Positions 47,250 through 55,932 are shown, numbered from the stretch's first letter. The stretch is DNA of 64,000 bases from Rhodohalobacter sulfatireducens (GCF_022012475.1 NZ_JAKLWS010000023.1:1-64000); one strand, 5' to 3'. Numbers and translations are program-made. The notes: generated by a model from the sequence alone, not told the origin.

Positions 47250-49010
47250 TTAATTTATCTGGACAATGCTTCCTTTAACCGTTGTGGAACCCGTTGAGCT
47301 TATTTCTGCGGAAGCCGAACCCTCGGCTTTGAACCCGGCATTGGCTTTTAAGTTGATATTGGTTGCTTCGATATTCAGGTCACCGGTGGCATTCAAAGTA
47401 ATGTCTTTCGGGCTATCTAAGCTTATTCCATCACTGTTTATGAGTACCTTATTCCCGTTTTCGTCTTCCAATAAAATCTCTCCGTCGGCATCGTTGACGG
47501 ATACCTTTTTGCCGGAAGGCATCTCAAGGAGCAATGACGGATCATCATCATTCAAAATAATCTTCACCTCACCACGGCTCACCAGTCCTTTTTCATGATT
47601 ATCATCACTCCCTTCTATCGGTGCCGGCCTTGCAGAACTGTGAAGTGAACCGAGGATTATCGGTTGGTTTGGATCGCCGTGTATAAATCCAACAATTACT
47701 TCATCACCGATTTCCGGGCGAAATACATATCCTCTGTTATCACCAGCTCCAACTGTTGCTATTCGCGCCCAAACACCCTGCTCCTCTGTATCAATCATGG
47801 GTAACCGGACTAGGATCCGTTCATCTCCATCCGGATCATCCTGAATTTGTGTGACCAGTCCAATTTGCAAACCACTGACAGAAGGAAGCATGCCGGCTGC
47901 CGGAATCTCCGAAATCTTGTACTCTTCACTGAACCACTTCGGCGAGAGGCCAAACTGTACATCCATCAGCCATTCACCTTTGTAAAGTTGATGTTTCACA
48001 CCACTTACAAAAGCATTTCCGTTGAATCGATCTCCAACTCCATCAAGTACGATAATCGTACCCGGTTTCACGCCATTCAATCCGCGAATTTTGGCCCGGC
48101 CGCGCACCTTGGCAAGCTCGTGTTTCATCAGTTTGGAATCGGCCCATTTTTGCAGAACTTCACTTGAAATCTTTGAACCGGCTCTCAAAGCCCACTCGCT
48201 GTTTTCCAAAGAGCTGGACAGGTCACCTGAAGTAAGATTGCCGGGAGTTACCGGCGATTTCGATGCCCCGTCAACTTCGGTCGTTTCAGACAATGAATAA
48301 TCCCATGAAAAACTTTTGACAGCCCCAAACTGATTCGTCCCGTCAATCTCTGCATCGATCTCTAAGAGATTGTTTCCATACTTCACTGCAGCAACGGGTT
48401 CTTGTCCGAAATCAGGGGATTGAATAGCGATTGTACCACCATCGGCAATGCAAAACATCCCATTTATATCCGTCCTCGAAAGGATAAAATCCCAATCGGT
48501 AGACTGAAATTGAAGGAGCTCTTTATGCACATATGAAGTTGATTCGATCTCCGGAGACAGTCCGCTGTATTCTGAGATAATTCTTTCAAAAGCGTCACTC
48601 TCCGAGACATCATAGAAATAGCGACTTTTCGGATTGGTGGCCAATTTGACTGCGGGATCTGCACACTCGACCATCAAAAGACTATTTCCGTTTGAGCGTA
48701 CTTTAATCGATTGCCCGGTTACTATTCCTTTAAAAACGGTACTCTCGTCAGCCTGATATCCAATCTGAACTTCAATCTCATTTCCGGGTACAAACCACTC
48801 ATCCTCACTGACACTGAATGTCTCTTCGGCAGCATTTCCATCAAGGATGGCAAGTTTGGCCCTGGGTATTCGATTCAGTTCGTGCCAGATATCAACCGAA
48901 TAGACCTGAACAGTTGATGGTATCTCCTCACCATTTACGATGACGGTAAGCGTTACCACTCCTTGAGATTGTAAACCGTTTAAAAGTGAATCTGTGGGTA
49001 AAACGGGCAT
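47250..49010 (-). CDS. eCIS spike protein, VgrG/gp5-gp27-like (Afp8-like)
   Basis: The 586 residues contain a gp27-like base (about 1-360; LLNGLQSQGVVTLTVIVNG), an OB-fold gp5 domain (about 375-465: IGLVTQIQDDPDGDERILVR, WARIATVGAGDNRGYVFRPE, GDEVIVGFIHGDPNQPII) and a C-terminal beta-helix of short repeats (VLINSDGISLDSPKDITLNA). This trimeric spike punctures the target and carries PAAR at its tip. It follows the LysM gene by one base and is the last gene before the repeat-rich gap. Confidence 0.94.
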   Translation of the reverse strand: MPVLPTDSLLNGLQSQGVVTLTVIVNGEEIPSTVQVYSVDIWHELNRIPRAKLAILDGNAAEETFSVSEDEWFVPGNEIEVQIGYQADESTVFKGIVTGQSIKVRSNGNSLLMVECADPAVKLATNPKSRYFYDVSESDAFERIISEYSGLSPEIESTSYVHKELLQFQSTDWDFILSRTDINGMFCIADGGTIAIQSPDFGQEPVAAVKYGNNLLEIDAEIDGTNQFGAVKSFSWDYSLSETTEVDGASKSPVTPGNLTSGDLSSSLENSEWALRAGSKISSEVLQKWADSKLMKHELAKVRGRAKIRGLNGVKPGTIIVLDGVGDRFNGNAFVSGVKHQLYKGEWLMDVQFGLSPKWFSEEYKISEIPAAGMLPSVSGLQIGLVTQIQDDPDGDERILVRLPMIDTEEQGVWARIATVGAGDNRGYVFRPEIGDEVIVGFIHGDPNQPIILGSLHSSARPAPIEGSDDNHEKGLVSRGEVKIILNDDDPSLLLEMPSGKKVSVNDADGEILLEDENGNKVLINSDGISLDSPKDITLNATGDLNIEATNINLKANAGFKAEGSASAEISSTGSTTVKGSIVQIN

Positions 49011-49011
49011 A

Positions 49012-49695
49012 TCACTTCACCTTCTCTATTGGAGGAAATACGAGTTCGCTTCCCGGTTCCAGTTTTCGGAAATTTGTTATTCCGTTGATACGAGCAATCT
49101 CCAGGTAATACCTCGAGTCGCCATAAATTCGCTGTGTCATCAGTGGTAGAGTGTCACCTTCTTTAACCGTTCGGACATGTGTTAAATCCGGTGAACTTTT
49201 ATTCTCTTTAATCGTTCTTTTTGTCTCTTCGATGTACTCTTTAAAAGAGGCCTTTAATACCGCTCGAAGTGGAAGCCCCTGGGGACTAAACATTTTATGT
49301 TCGATATCAAGACTCTGAAGCTGGCAGTCGAATAACAGTGTTCCCCATATCAGTTTCAGATATCTTGGGCGGTGAATTTCACCTTCAAAATCTAACGTCA
49401 GTTGTTTAAAGTGAATGATATCGGGAATTACACCGACAGGTCCGGTTGCCAAATTCCCAAGCGCTCCTGTCCGGTCCAACAAAAATTCAAATTGAAGAAC
49501 CTCCGGTTCGGTATGACTGTGCTTGCTTGCGGCACCACTGGTACCGGAAGCCTGCATGTCAGAAAAGTTCACAAATACCGATTGGGTATAACTTTCCGGA
49601 TTCACATGAGCTTTGAATGGTGGAATAAGCGCCGGTGTGGTAAACGTTGAATCGTTAAAAGCAACGATCAGCATTTTCAGTGTTTCATCAATCAT
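49012..49695 (-). CDS. eCIS LysM-domain baseplate protein (Afp7-like)
   Basis: The 227 residues have an N-terminal structural part (PPFKAHVNPESYTQSVFVNF, RPRYLKLIWGTLLFDCQLQS) and a C-terminal LysM module (VRTVKEGDTLPLMTQRIYGD, YYLEIARINGITNFRKLEPG). Afp7/gp53-like proteins with LysM join tube and baseplate. It is seven bases after the DUF5908 gene and one base before the spike gene. Confidence 0.92.
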   Translation of the reverse strand: MIDETLKMLIVAFNDSTFTTPALIPPFKAHVNPESYTQSVFVNFSDMQASGTSGAASKHSHTEPEVLQFEFLLDRTGALGNLATGPVGVIPDIIHFKQLTLDFEGEIHRPRYLKLIWGTLLFDCQLQSLDIEHKMFSPQGLPLRAVLKASFKEYIEETKRTIKENKSSPDLTHVRTVKEGDTLPLMTQRIYGDSRYYLEIARINGITNFRKLEPGSELVFPPIEKVK

Positions 49696-49702
49696 GAGGT
49701 TA

Positions 49703-49870
49703 TTACCTGCGGTTTTCCTGCTTCATAATTTCAACGACTTTTTCCACACACGCATCAATCAATGCGTCGCTGTCGATACGATTGGGACGAGAGCCCGTTC
49801 GCTGAGAACGATCCTTTTTCTCCTCCTCCACATTTACCTTTACATGTAATTCTCTGATAACAACAGGCAT
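49703..49870 (-). CDS. Small eCIS protein, DUF5908 (Afp6-like)
   Basis: A 55-residue protein on the minus strand, found by translating the gap between tube and LysM genes. It starts MPVVIRELHVKVNVEEE and ends with the helix DACVEKVVEIMKQENRR, the shape of DUF5908: a short beta strand, a charged linker and a C-terminal helix. DUF5908 proteins take the afp6 position in eCIS loci, as here, between the second tube gene (12-base gap) and the LysM gene (7-base gap). Its function is not known. Confidence 0.87.
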   Translation of the reverse strand: MPVVIRELHVKVNVEEEKKDRSQRTGSRPNRIDSDALIDACVEKVVEIMKQENRR

Positions 49871-49882
49871 AGAACTCCTTCG

Positions 49883-50326
49883 TTATGAATTGATTGAAAA
49901 TGTGCGATAGTGCAGTTCCAGCGTTTCGATGGCAATAGAACTCTTTTCGGCATCAAAATCTGATACACTCCACTTTTTCGGCCAGGCATGCACAACATTC
50001 CAGCTTACCAGCGGTTCTCCCTCTTCATTCAGCAAAAGGATATCGAGTGTAACCGGCTGCACCTGCATGGTATCGAATGTATCGGTAAACCATTTGATCA
50101 GGTCCGAATCCTTTACGAGGCCTCGTTTGAGTGTAAGATTGGAATAGCTGGATCTCACCGGTAGAATGTGCTCGAATCGATTCTCCCCACCCTCTTTATA
50201 GGTTTCTGTCGTCACTTCAGCTGAGAGACCTGAAACGGACTGAAATCGCGTATCGATAGTCTTATCCCCAACGCCGTTGAACGACACCAGGTAGTAAAAA
50301 CTGACAGGTGGATAGAGATCAGGCAT
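49883..50326 (-). CDS. eCIS inner-tube protein 2 (Afp5/Afp1-like)
   Basis: The 147 residues match the phage T4 gp19-like tail tube family: VSFYYLVSFNGVGDKTIDTR, FQSVSGLSAEVTTETYKEGG, RSSYSNLTLKRGLVKDSDLI, and a C-terminal AIETLELHYRTFSI. Being the second tube paralogue and closer to the LysM and spike genes, it is more likely the baseplate-proximal tube initiator. It follows tube protein 1 by three bases. Confidence 0.93.
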   Translation of the reverse strand: MPDLYPPVSFYYLVSFNGVGDKTIDTRFQSVSGLSAEVTTETYKEGGENRFEHILPVRSSYSNLTLKRGLVKDSDLIKWFTDTFDTMQVQPVTLDILLLNEEGEPLVSWNVVHAWPKKWSVSDFDAEKSSIAIETLELHYRTFSINS

Positions 50327-50329
50327 ATT

Positions 50330-50761
50330 TTATACGTATTCGATCGTTAAGCCTTCATGGGCCAATTCCAGTGTCTCAATCGCCACCTCATTTCCATCGG
50401 ATTTCAGATCTGTTGACTGAACCTTGAGAGGCCATGCATTTTTCACCTTCCACACAATCAGCGGCTCATGCTCCTCATTCAGCAGGGATATAGTTACATC
50501 ACGCCGGTCTATGGTGTTTAATTTCACGGTATTCCACCATTCGAAGTACTCATTGTCACTTTGGAAGGATCCGCGCTTTAGCGTGATATTGCTGTATTTT
50601 TGCATACCCGGCATTTTGATTTTCGAAAATTCCGGACTTGCTCCATCCCTGTATTCAATGAGTTCGGTTTCGACGTCTAAACCCGAAACTTCCGTGAATC
50701 CGATTTTGGTTCCGCCCCACTCTACATTGAAATGAAATTTTACTAATGGATAATTACTCAT
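50330..50761 (-). CDS. eCIS inner-tube protein 1 (Afp1-like)
   Basis: The 143 residues are a gp19-like tube protein: VKFHFNVEWGGTKIGFTEVS, GLDVETELIEYRDGASPEFS, YSNITLKRGSFQSDNEYFEW, and AIETLELAHEGLTIEYV. It polymerises inside the sheath to form the tube. It lies 25 bases after the second sheath gene. Similarity to tube protein 2 is clear in the repeated SNxTLKRG and AIETLEL words. Confidence 0.93.
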   Translation of the reverse strand: MSNYPLVKFHFNVEWGGTKIGFTEVSGLDVETELIEYRDGASPEFSKIKMPGMQKYSNITLKRGSFQSDNEYFEWWNTVKLNTIDRRDVTISLLNEEHEPLIVWKVKNAWPLKVQSTDLKSDGNEVAIETLELAHEGLTIEYV

Positions 50762-50786
50762 AGTTCTTAGGTTTTAGTTTTGAGAA

Positions 50787-52556
50787 TTAAGATTCAAGCA
50801 TTTTGTGTGAGAATCGCAGGATGATGAATTCAGCCGGTCGTACCGCAGCCATACCGATCTCTACAATCATTCTTCCGTTTAGTACATCGTCCTGGGTCAT
50901 GGTTTCACCGAGACCCACTTTTACAAAGAACGCTTCATCCGGCTTGGCTCCCATCAGAGCACCTGCTCTCCATTGAAGGGTCAGGAAGTTTTCGATCATC
51001 GCTTTTACTTTCACCCAGGTGTTAGCATCATTGGGTTCAAATACAAAAGGTTCGCTCGCTTTTTTCACCGATTCCTCCACCATATTGAAGAAGCGCCGAA
51101 CCGATACATATCTCCACTCATTGCTGTTGCCGTCCAGCGTTCTGGCGCCCCAAACAAGCGTACCTTTACCTGTAAACGTGCGAATTACATTGATCGACTT
51201 GCCTGATGAATGGACATTGAAATCATCATTCTCATCCATCGTAATTTTTACCGCGGGACCCGAAACATTATTTACACTCACATTTGCAGGGGATTTCCAA
51301 ACACCGCGATCTTCATCCACTTTGGCATAAATTCCTGCAATAGTTGAGGAAGGTGGAAGAGTCAGACGCTGCTGGTTCAGCAGGTTGTTCATGGCGGACG
51401 TAAACTCACTCGTAAAATAGGTTTCAATGTTACTATTATGAGAGGCTGCTATACCTGTCTGGTTTGTATTGATCTCAGTGAGGATATTATTCATCGCCGT
51501 TTCTAAATCCCCGACGGCAGAATCCAATTCATTTAAAACCGTGTCGAGTTCTGAATTGCTATTCGAGGTATTGAACGTCGTATCTTTATGGCTGTCGTAG
51601 GTGCCATTTGCCGAATCAAATTCTGTTGAGCTGAATGATTCATCTTCAACCATCTCCAGCGCATTCGAGACGAGATCGATAGCTTTCGAGGTATTCCTAA
51701 GTGCGATTGGAATCTGCCGGAGCTTGTCATCTTTCACCGCACCCGAAGCCGTGGCTGTCGAAACAGCATCATTAACAGCTTGTTTTGCGGAATCAAACTG
51801 ATCCTGTAAACTCAGGAGATCTGCCAGGATTTTAACATTCTCCAGTGATAGTCCATTGAAAGCATCCGTCGCAGTGTGAGAAAAAGTGATGCCACTGTCT
51901 GCCGTAGCGTGTCGAATGGAAGTCTTCAAATGCGGGTAGTATGCAGCACCATAACTCAAAAAACTGGTTCCGATACCTGTTCGGAAATCACTGCCATCCG
52001 TGTCCTCACTCCGAAGATCAAATATACCAAACCGATCTTTCAGGTCTCCACACTGCATCAGCACTTGTTTGTAGAGATCATACTGCTCGTTCGCCCCCAA
52101 ACGGATCGCCTCCGGAATCACAATCAGTGTCACTTCATCAATCTTCCGAATTTTTTTGAGCCCATCTTCCAGCTCAGTGTAATCCGAGACTTCATCAAGG
52201 CTGGGTGTCGTGGTAGAATCATCATAATCACCTACCGAAACGATATAGCACGGGCCACCGCCGTTGGCAAAAAACATCTGCATAATGGGATGCATCAGGT
52301 AGGGTGATTCACCTCCGCTTGCTGCAACTGATTGAGGCAGAAATGGAGCGTTGTCATCCAGCGTAACTTCAAATGATTGTGTCCTGGGGCCACCAAACAG
52401 GTTATCGTATTCCAGCATTGATGAAATTTTCGTAGGATCGGTGGGACCTTTTTCCGTGTAGCCAATAAATGCTGGAATAGCCGTTTCAACTTGGGCCACT
52501 GAGGGAGGCAATAATGACACCTCCTCAATATAAACACCCGGCGTTTTATAACTCAT
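50787..52556 (-). CDS. eCIS contractile sheath protein 2, with long variable insertion
   Basis: The 589 residues begin YKTPGVYIEEVSLLPPSVAQ, typical of sheath proteins, and end in a C-terminal domain (about 450-589: WGARTLDGNSNEWRYVSVRR, FLTLQWRAGALMGA) that is nearly identical to sheath 1. The middle is different: about 150 residues from about 235 to 390 are Ser/Asn/Asp-rich and helical, and are absent from sheath 1, so this protein is 121 residues longer. The outer sheath surface is where such insertions are tolerated. The two genes differ at many synonymous sites, so they are old paralogues. Confidence 0.93.
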   Translation of the reverse strand: MSYKTPGVYIEEVSLLPPSVAQVETAIPAFIGYTEKGPTDPTKISSMLEYDNLFGGPRTQSFEVTLDDNAPFLPQSVAASGGESPYLMHPIMQMFFANGGGPCYIVSVGDYDDSTTTPSLDEVSDYTELEDGLKKIRKIDEVTLIVIPEAIRLGANEQYDLYKQVLMQCGDLKDRFGIFDLRSEDTDGSDFRTGIGTSFLSYGAAYYPHLKTSIRHATADSGITFSHTATDAFNGLSLENVKILADLLSLQDQFDSAKQAVNDAVSTATASGAVKDDKLRQIPIALRNTSKAIDLVSNALEMVEDESFSSTEFDSANGTYDSHKDTTFNTSNSNSELDTVLNELDSAVGDLETAMNNILTEINTNQTGIAASHNSNIETYFTSEFTSAMNNLLNQQRLTLPPSSTIAGIYAKVDEDRGVWKSPANVSVNNVSGPAVKITMDENDDFNVHSSGKSINVIRTFTGKGTLVWGARTLDGNSNEWRYVSVRRFFNMVEESVKKASEPFVFEPNDANTWVKVKAMIENFLTLQWRAGALMGAKPDEAFFVKVGLGETMTQDDVLNGRMIVEIGMAAVRPAEFIILRFSHKMLES

Positions 52557-52579
52557 AATAGTAGGATTTAAAATTGCAG

Positions 52580-53986
52580 TTAGGATTCAATCATTTTGTG
52601 TGAAAAGCGGAGAATAATGAATTCAGCCGGACGAACAGCCGCCATGCCGATTTCAACGATCATTCGCCCGTTCAGTACATCATCCTGGGTCATGGTTTCA
52701 CCAAGACCAACTTTCACAAAGAAAGCATCTTCAGCTTTGGCTCCCATCAATGCCCCGGCTCGCCACTGCAGGGTCAGGAAGTTTTCGATCATCGCTTTTA
52801 CCTTCACCCAGGTGTTGGCATCATTGGGCTCAAATACAAATCTTGATGAGGCCTTCTTCACCGATTCCTCCACCATGTTAAAGAATCTTCGAACAGAGAC
52901 ATATCTCCATTCATTACTGTTGCCGTCAAGTGTTCGGGCACCCCAGATCAATACTCCTTTTCCGCTGAATTTTCGAATAGCATTGATCGATTTGCCGGTA
53001 TCACTCACATTGAGGCCATCCTGCTCGGACGTTTCCATGGAAACAGTGGGAGCACTCACACGATTGAGAGAAACATTAGCGGGCGACTTCCATACCCCCC
53101 GGTTACTGTCAACCAGTGCATATGCACCCGCAACAGCTCCGCTTGGCGGCAGGATCAGTTTCACATCTTCAATCATTTTTCGGATATCGTAATATTTGCT
53201 TCGATCTGCCCCGTTGTTGGCATGAAAAAGGGATTCAGCCTCTTTAGAAGAATCCTCGGCAAGCGTCACATCACTGTGGCGAAGTACCATCGAAGTCCCA
53301 TTATTGTCGATGGTGAGCTCATCTTCGTTATACTGATGGACAAGACTTGTTTTGAGGTTCGGATAGTAAGCGGCTCCGTACATCAGGTTATTTGTTCCAA
53401 TGTTATCACGGAATGTTTGTGCGGCATCTCCCACTGGATCGGTACTTGATGAGTCCGCAGGTTGTACATCGCAGATGGTAAAACGATCGCCAAGGTTTGC
53501 ACATTGGATCATTGCATCTACATAGAGGCCGTGGTAATCAGTTGGATCACTAATGCTCTGCGCATCGGGGAACAGAATAAGTGTTGGTTCATCTTCCTTT
53601 TTCAAAAGACTCAAAGCCCCGGAAAGTTCAGAGGGTGTAACTGCAGGTGAGGATTGATACCCCCCAACAGACAGGATATAGCAAGGGCCGCCGCCATTGG
53701 AGAAATAGATCTCCAGCATATAATACATTTTATAAACCGGGGTGGTTGGAATTGATGCATCGGCAGTGATATTTCCCGAACCATCAATTGTAAAATCCGG
53801 CAGTTCTTTGGATGGCCCTCCAAAAATGGTCCTGTAATCTACCATTGATTTAATTTTGGTCGGCTCCGTCGGGCCTTCTTCAGTGTAACCGATGAAGGCG
53901 GGGATTGCCGTTTCTACCTGTGCCACCGAGGGCGGGAACAGTGAAATTTCTTCTACGTAAACGCCGGGAGTTTTATAGTTTGCCAT
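52580..53986 (-). CDS. eCIS contractile sheath protein 1
   Basis: The 468 residues begin YKTPGVYVEEISLFPPSVAQ and carry the sheath N-terminal handshake region, a variable middle (VTPSELSGALSLLKKEDEPT) and a conserved C-terminal domain ending AAVRPAEFIILRFSHKMIES. Sheath subunits contract to drive the tube. It is the first of two adjacent sheath genes, 23 bases before the second. Several eCIS have two or three sheath genes, so this is normal. Confidence 0.95.
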   Translation of the reverse strand: MANYKTPGVYVEEISLFPPSVAQVETAIPAFIGYTEEGPTEPTKIKSMVDYRTIFGGPSKELPDFTIDGSGNITADASIPTTPVYKMYYMLEIYFSNGGGPCYILSVGGYQSSPAVTPSELSGALSLLKKEDEPTLILFPDAQSISDPTDYHGLYVDAMIQCANLGDRFTICDVQPADSSSTDPVGDAAQTFRDNIGTNNLMYGAAYYPNLKTSLVHQYNEDELTIDNNGTSMVLRHSDVTLAEDSSKEAESLFHANNGADRSKYYDIRKMIEDVKLILPPSGAVAGAYALVDSNRGVWKSPANVSLNRVSAPTVSMETSEQDGLNVSDTGKSINAIRKFSGKGVLIWGARTLDGNSNEWRYVSVRRFFNMVEESVKKASSRFVFEPNDANTWVKVKAMIENFLTLQWRAGALMGAKAEDAFFVKVGLGETMTQDDVLNGRMIVEIGMAAVRPAEFIILRFSHKMIES

Positions 53987-53994
53987 ATTTCCAG

Positions 53995-54783
53995 TTATTT
54001 AGGCTTAAAGGTTATTTGATATTTTTGTCCCGTTTCGGGATTGGCAATGCTGTTCTGTGCAGTTTCCCAATAGATATCGATGACACCCTGGGCTGATTTT
54101 TGCCCGAGCTCGTCATTGAGATAAACATTCCTGTGAGGTGGAGTGGGATCGGTATCGGCCTCCAACAGGTATGGCCCGGATTCACCAATGTAATTCTCTT
54201 CCAGGTCCACCGAGTTAATCGTCGTAATAATGGTATCGGATCCGCTGCCCGAATTCACCGTTACGGTTTGCTGTACTGTTGATTCGTATAGATGACTCAG
54301 TAGATAGCTCGCCGGTACAGTTTCTGCAGTGGAGTCATACACTTTGAATGTCCGGCTGTGAACACGATACGTATCCGCTGCAGTAACCCTCTGATCTATT
54401 CCTGAGCCGGAAGCTACAATCGATGCCGGGCTTGCAGTTGTGATGGTTCCATCGGATTGCAGATTATCAAAGAAAAGCCCGGGTTGATAGACCGAAGTAT
54501 CAGTCTCGTCCCCTTTAACTAATCCATACTTTTTAAAAATGCCGGCATCGGGAAGTTCGAAGCCAAATGTGAAACGGACTCTTTCGTTGATTGAGATCAG
54601 AGGTGACTCAGAATAGAAAACCTCAAACCCGAATGGACGCGGTTTAAAAACCAGGTTGAAGTTCTGAAGTTTCTGCCGGCAATCATATGTTGGAAAAACC
54701 CGGAATCCATCAATAGGCTCATCACTCCCCTCTTCCTCAAAGGAGACGCTAAAAAAACGATTGTATTTAATGATGAATCCCAT
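53995..54783 (-). CDS. Unrecognised eCIS-associated protein (262 aa)
   Basis: I do not recognise a named family. The 262 residues start GFIIKYNRFFSVSFEEEGSD, have CRQKLQNFNLVFKPRPFGFE and many beta-rich segments (YRVHSRTFKVYDSTAETVPA), and no signal peptide or coiled coil. It is between the DUF4255 gene (ten-base gap) and sheath 1 (eight-base gap), so it is almost certainly part of the particle or its assembly. A cap or cap-adaptor role, linking DUF4255 to sheath or tube, is a possibility only. Confidence 0.7.
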   Translation of the reverse strand: MGFIIKYNRFFSVSFEEEGSDEPIDGFRVFPTYDCRQKLQNFNLVFKPRPFGFEVFYSESPLISINERVRFTFGFELPDAGIFKKYGLVKGDETDTSVYQPGLFFDNLQSDGTITTASPASIVASGSGIDQRVTAADTYRVHSRTFKVYDSTAETVPASYLLSHLYESTVQQTVTVNSGSGSDTIITTINSVDLEENYIGESGPYLLEADTDPTPPHRNVYLNDELGQKSAQGVIDIYWETAQNSIANPETGQKYQITFKPK

Positions 54784-54793
54784 ACTTTTTTGA

Positions 54794-55345
54794 TTACATG
54801 AGTCCTGAATCCAGCTGAATAGAATCGATCTCCGGTCCTTCGACCTCGTCCTGCGGCTGTATTTTCACAAGCCGAACTTTGTATAGCAGCGAGGGGAATT
54901 GCGAACCACCGGAGATACTCCAAATATGATTCATCTGCTCGAAGCTTAAATGCTGGAGGTCCAGGATCAATTTATGAACACCGTTAGGAAACGGATTGTC
55001 ATCTCGAGCATTTTCTGAGGTGAACCACCGCTTTCCCTGGAGAAAATCCACGGTTTCACTAAGTCGCTGCAAGCTGGTTCCATAGTCCACAAATTCAAAC
55101 GCCATTAGGATATTCAAATTCAGAAAAACAGGAGGCTCTTTGTACAGAAGCTGGTTATTTTTTCGAATGAAGTGCGGGGAATTTTTGAGAGTACTCTCCT
55201 CCTCCACATTTAGTAGAGAAATGATTAATCCCTGTGCATTCTCCTCCTGGAATTTTTTGAGATTATCCAGGTTTACGTCTGCAATATCCAGTCCTAATCC
55301 AAATGCAAGTTCTTCTGTCAGGTATTCCAATGTTTGTTTGATCAT
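54794..55345 (-). CDS. eCIS DUF4255 protein, terminator/cap type (Afp16/Pvc16-like)
   Basis: The 183 residues match the DUF4255 (Pvc16 N-terminal) family: MIKQTLEYLTEELAFGLGL, LLYKEPPVFLNLNILMAFEF, and SFEQMNHIWSISGGSQFPSL then YKVRLVKIQ. Afp16/Pvc16 caps the tube and sheath at the distal end and sets length with the tape measure. Here it is first in the structural operon, whereas afp16 is last in the Serratia afp locus. The 206-base region upstream holds a stem-loop and three 13-base tandem repeats. Confidence 0.9.
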   Translation of the reverse strand: MIKQTLEYLTEELAFGLGLDIADVNLDNLKKFQEENAQGLIISLLNVEEESTLKNSPHFIRKNNQLLYKEPPVFLNLNILMAFEFVDYGTSLQRLSETVDFLQGKRWFTSENARDDNPFPNGVHKLILDLQHLSFEQMNHIWSISGGSQFPSLLYKVRLVKIQPQDEVEGPEIDSIQLDSGLM

Positions 55346-55503
55346 CTATTCCCTCGGTCGAATGATCTGTTTCTTGCCTCGATGCTGAGGCATTATTTTT
55401 AGTTGGAGCTACTTATCTCGGAATTCTCTTTCCTACTCTCTGAGAAATTTGAATCACGCATCAAAAAAAGATGTGCTTACCGGATGATAACTTTGCTGCC
55501 ACA

Positions 55504-55528
55504 CTGATTAAATGTTTTTAATAATCAG
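55504..55528. repeat. Inverted repeat upstream of the eCIS structural genes
   Basis: CTGATTA (55504-55510) and TAATCAG (55522-55528) are a perfect seven-base inverted pair around an 11-base AT-rich loop, next to three 13-base tandem repeats. It may be a regulatory site or the 3' hairpin of the regulator transcript. Confidence 0.5.
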
Positions 55529-55533
55529 GAGAA

Positions 55534-55572
55534 GTTCACTACCTAACTTTACTACCGAACTTTACTACCGAA
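55534..55572. repeat. Three 13-base tandem repeats between regulator and eCIS genes
   Basis: On the minus strand the units are TTCGGTAGTAAAG, TTCGGTAGTAAAG and TTAGGTAGTGAAC, in tandem with no spacer. They cover the end of the AraC-type gene and its stop codons. Direct repeats of about this size are typical AraC-family binding sites, so an operator for the adjacent regulator is a reasonable guess. Confidence 0.6.
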
Positions 55573-55932
55573 TTTTTCAAGCTTTTCCTCAATTTGTGCC
55601 TGTTTCATCATCTTTAACTCGGTAGGTGAGCATTTCAAGTGGTAGTTGATATACTTGTTGAGCGCTATCTCATCAACAACTCCAAATTTGCGTGCAACTT
55701 CAAAATTCGAATAGCTGCGTTTCCGAAGTTCTTCAGAGATATACTTCAGGCGAAGATATTTGAGGTACCTGTTTGGCCGTACCTCATAGTAGCGCTGAAA
55801 TTTGCGTGCAAACAATTTGGGACACTCATACCCCATCAGATTTGCCCACTGCTGAACAGATGCAGTCTCATAGAGATTGGCTTTTAACTTATCTACAGCT
55901 TCAGATATTTTTTTCTGATCTCCCATCATCAT
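55552..55932 (-). CDS. AraC-type HTH transcriptional regulator, DNA-binding domain only
   Basis: The 126 residues contain the AraC/XylS double helix-turn-helix: SVQQWANLMGYECPKLFARK for the first part, QRYYEVRPNRYLKYLRLKYI around the linker, and EVARKFGVVDEIALNKYINY for the second. There is no sensing domain. It is on the same strand as the eCIS and directly upstream of it, separated by 206 bases, so it probably controls the cluster. The C-terminal codons are part of the tandem repeat array. Confidence 0.82.
   Translation of the reverse strand: MMMGDQKKISEAVDKLKANLYETASVQQWANLMGYECPKLFARKFQRYYEVRPNRYLKYLRLKYISEELRKRSYSNFEVARKFGVVDEIALNKYINYHLKCSPTELKMMKQAQIEEKLEKFGSKVR

Noticed and set aside
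52596-53192. A 198-codon plus-strand frame opposite sheath 1
   Set aside because: Mirror of the well-supported sheath gene; composition is typical of an antisense frame.
55534-55572. CRISPR array
   Set aside because: Only three 13-base units without spacers, and no cas genes.
29436-55932. Prophage or type VI secretion system
   Set aside because: No capsid, portal, terminase, integrase or lysis genes; no TssJ/L/M membrane complex or ClpV. DUF4255, DUF5908, LysM and Afp15-type ATPase favour an eCIS.
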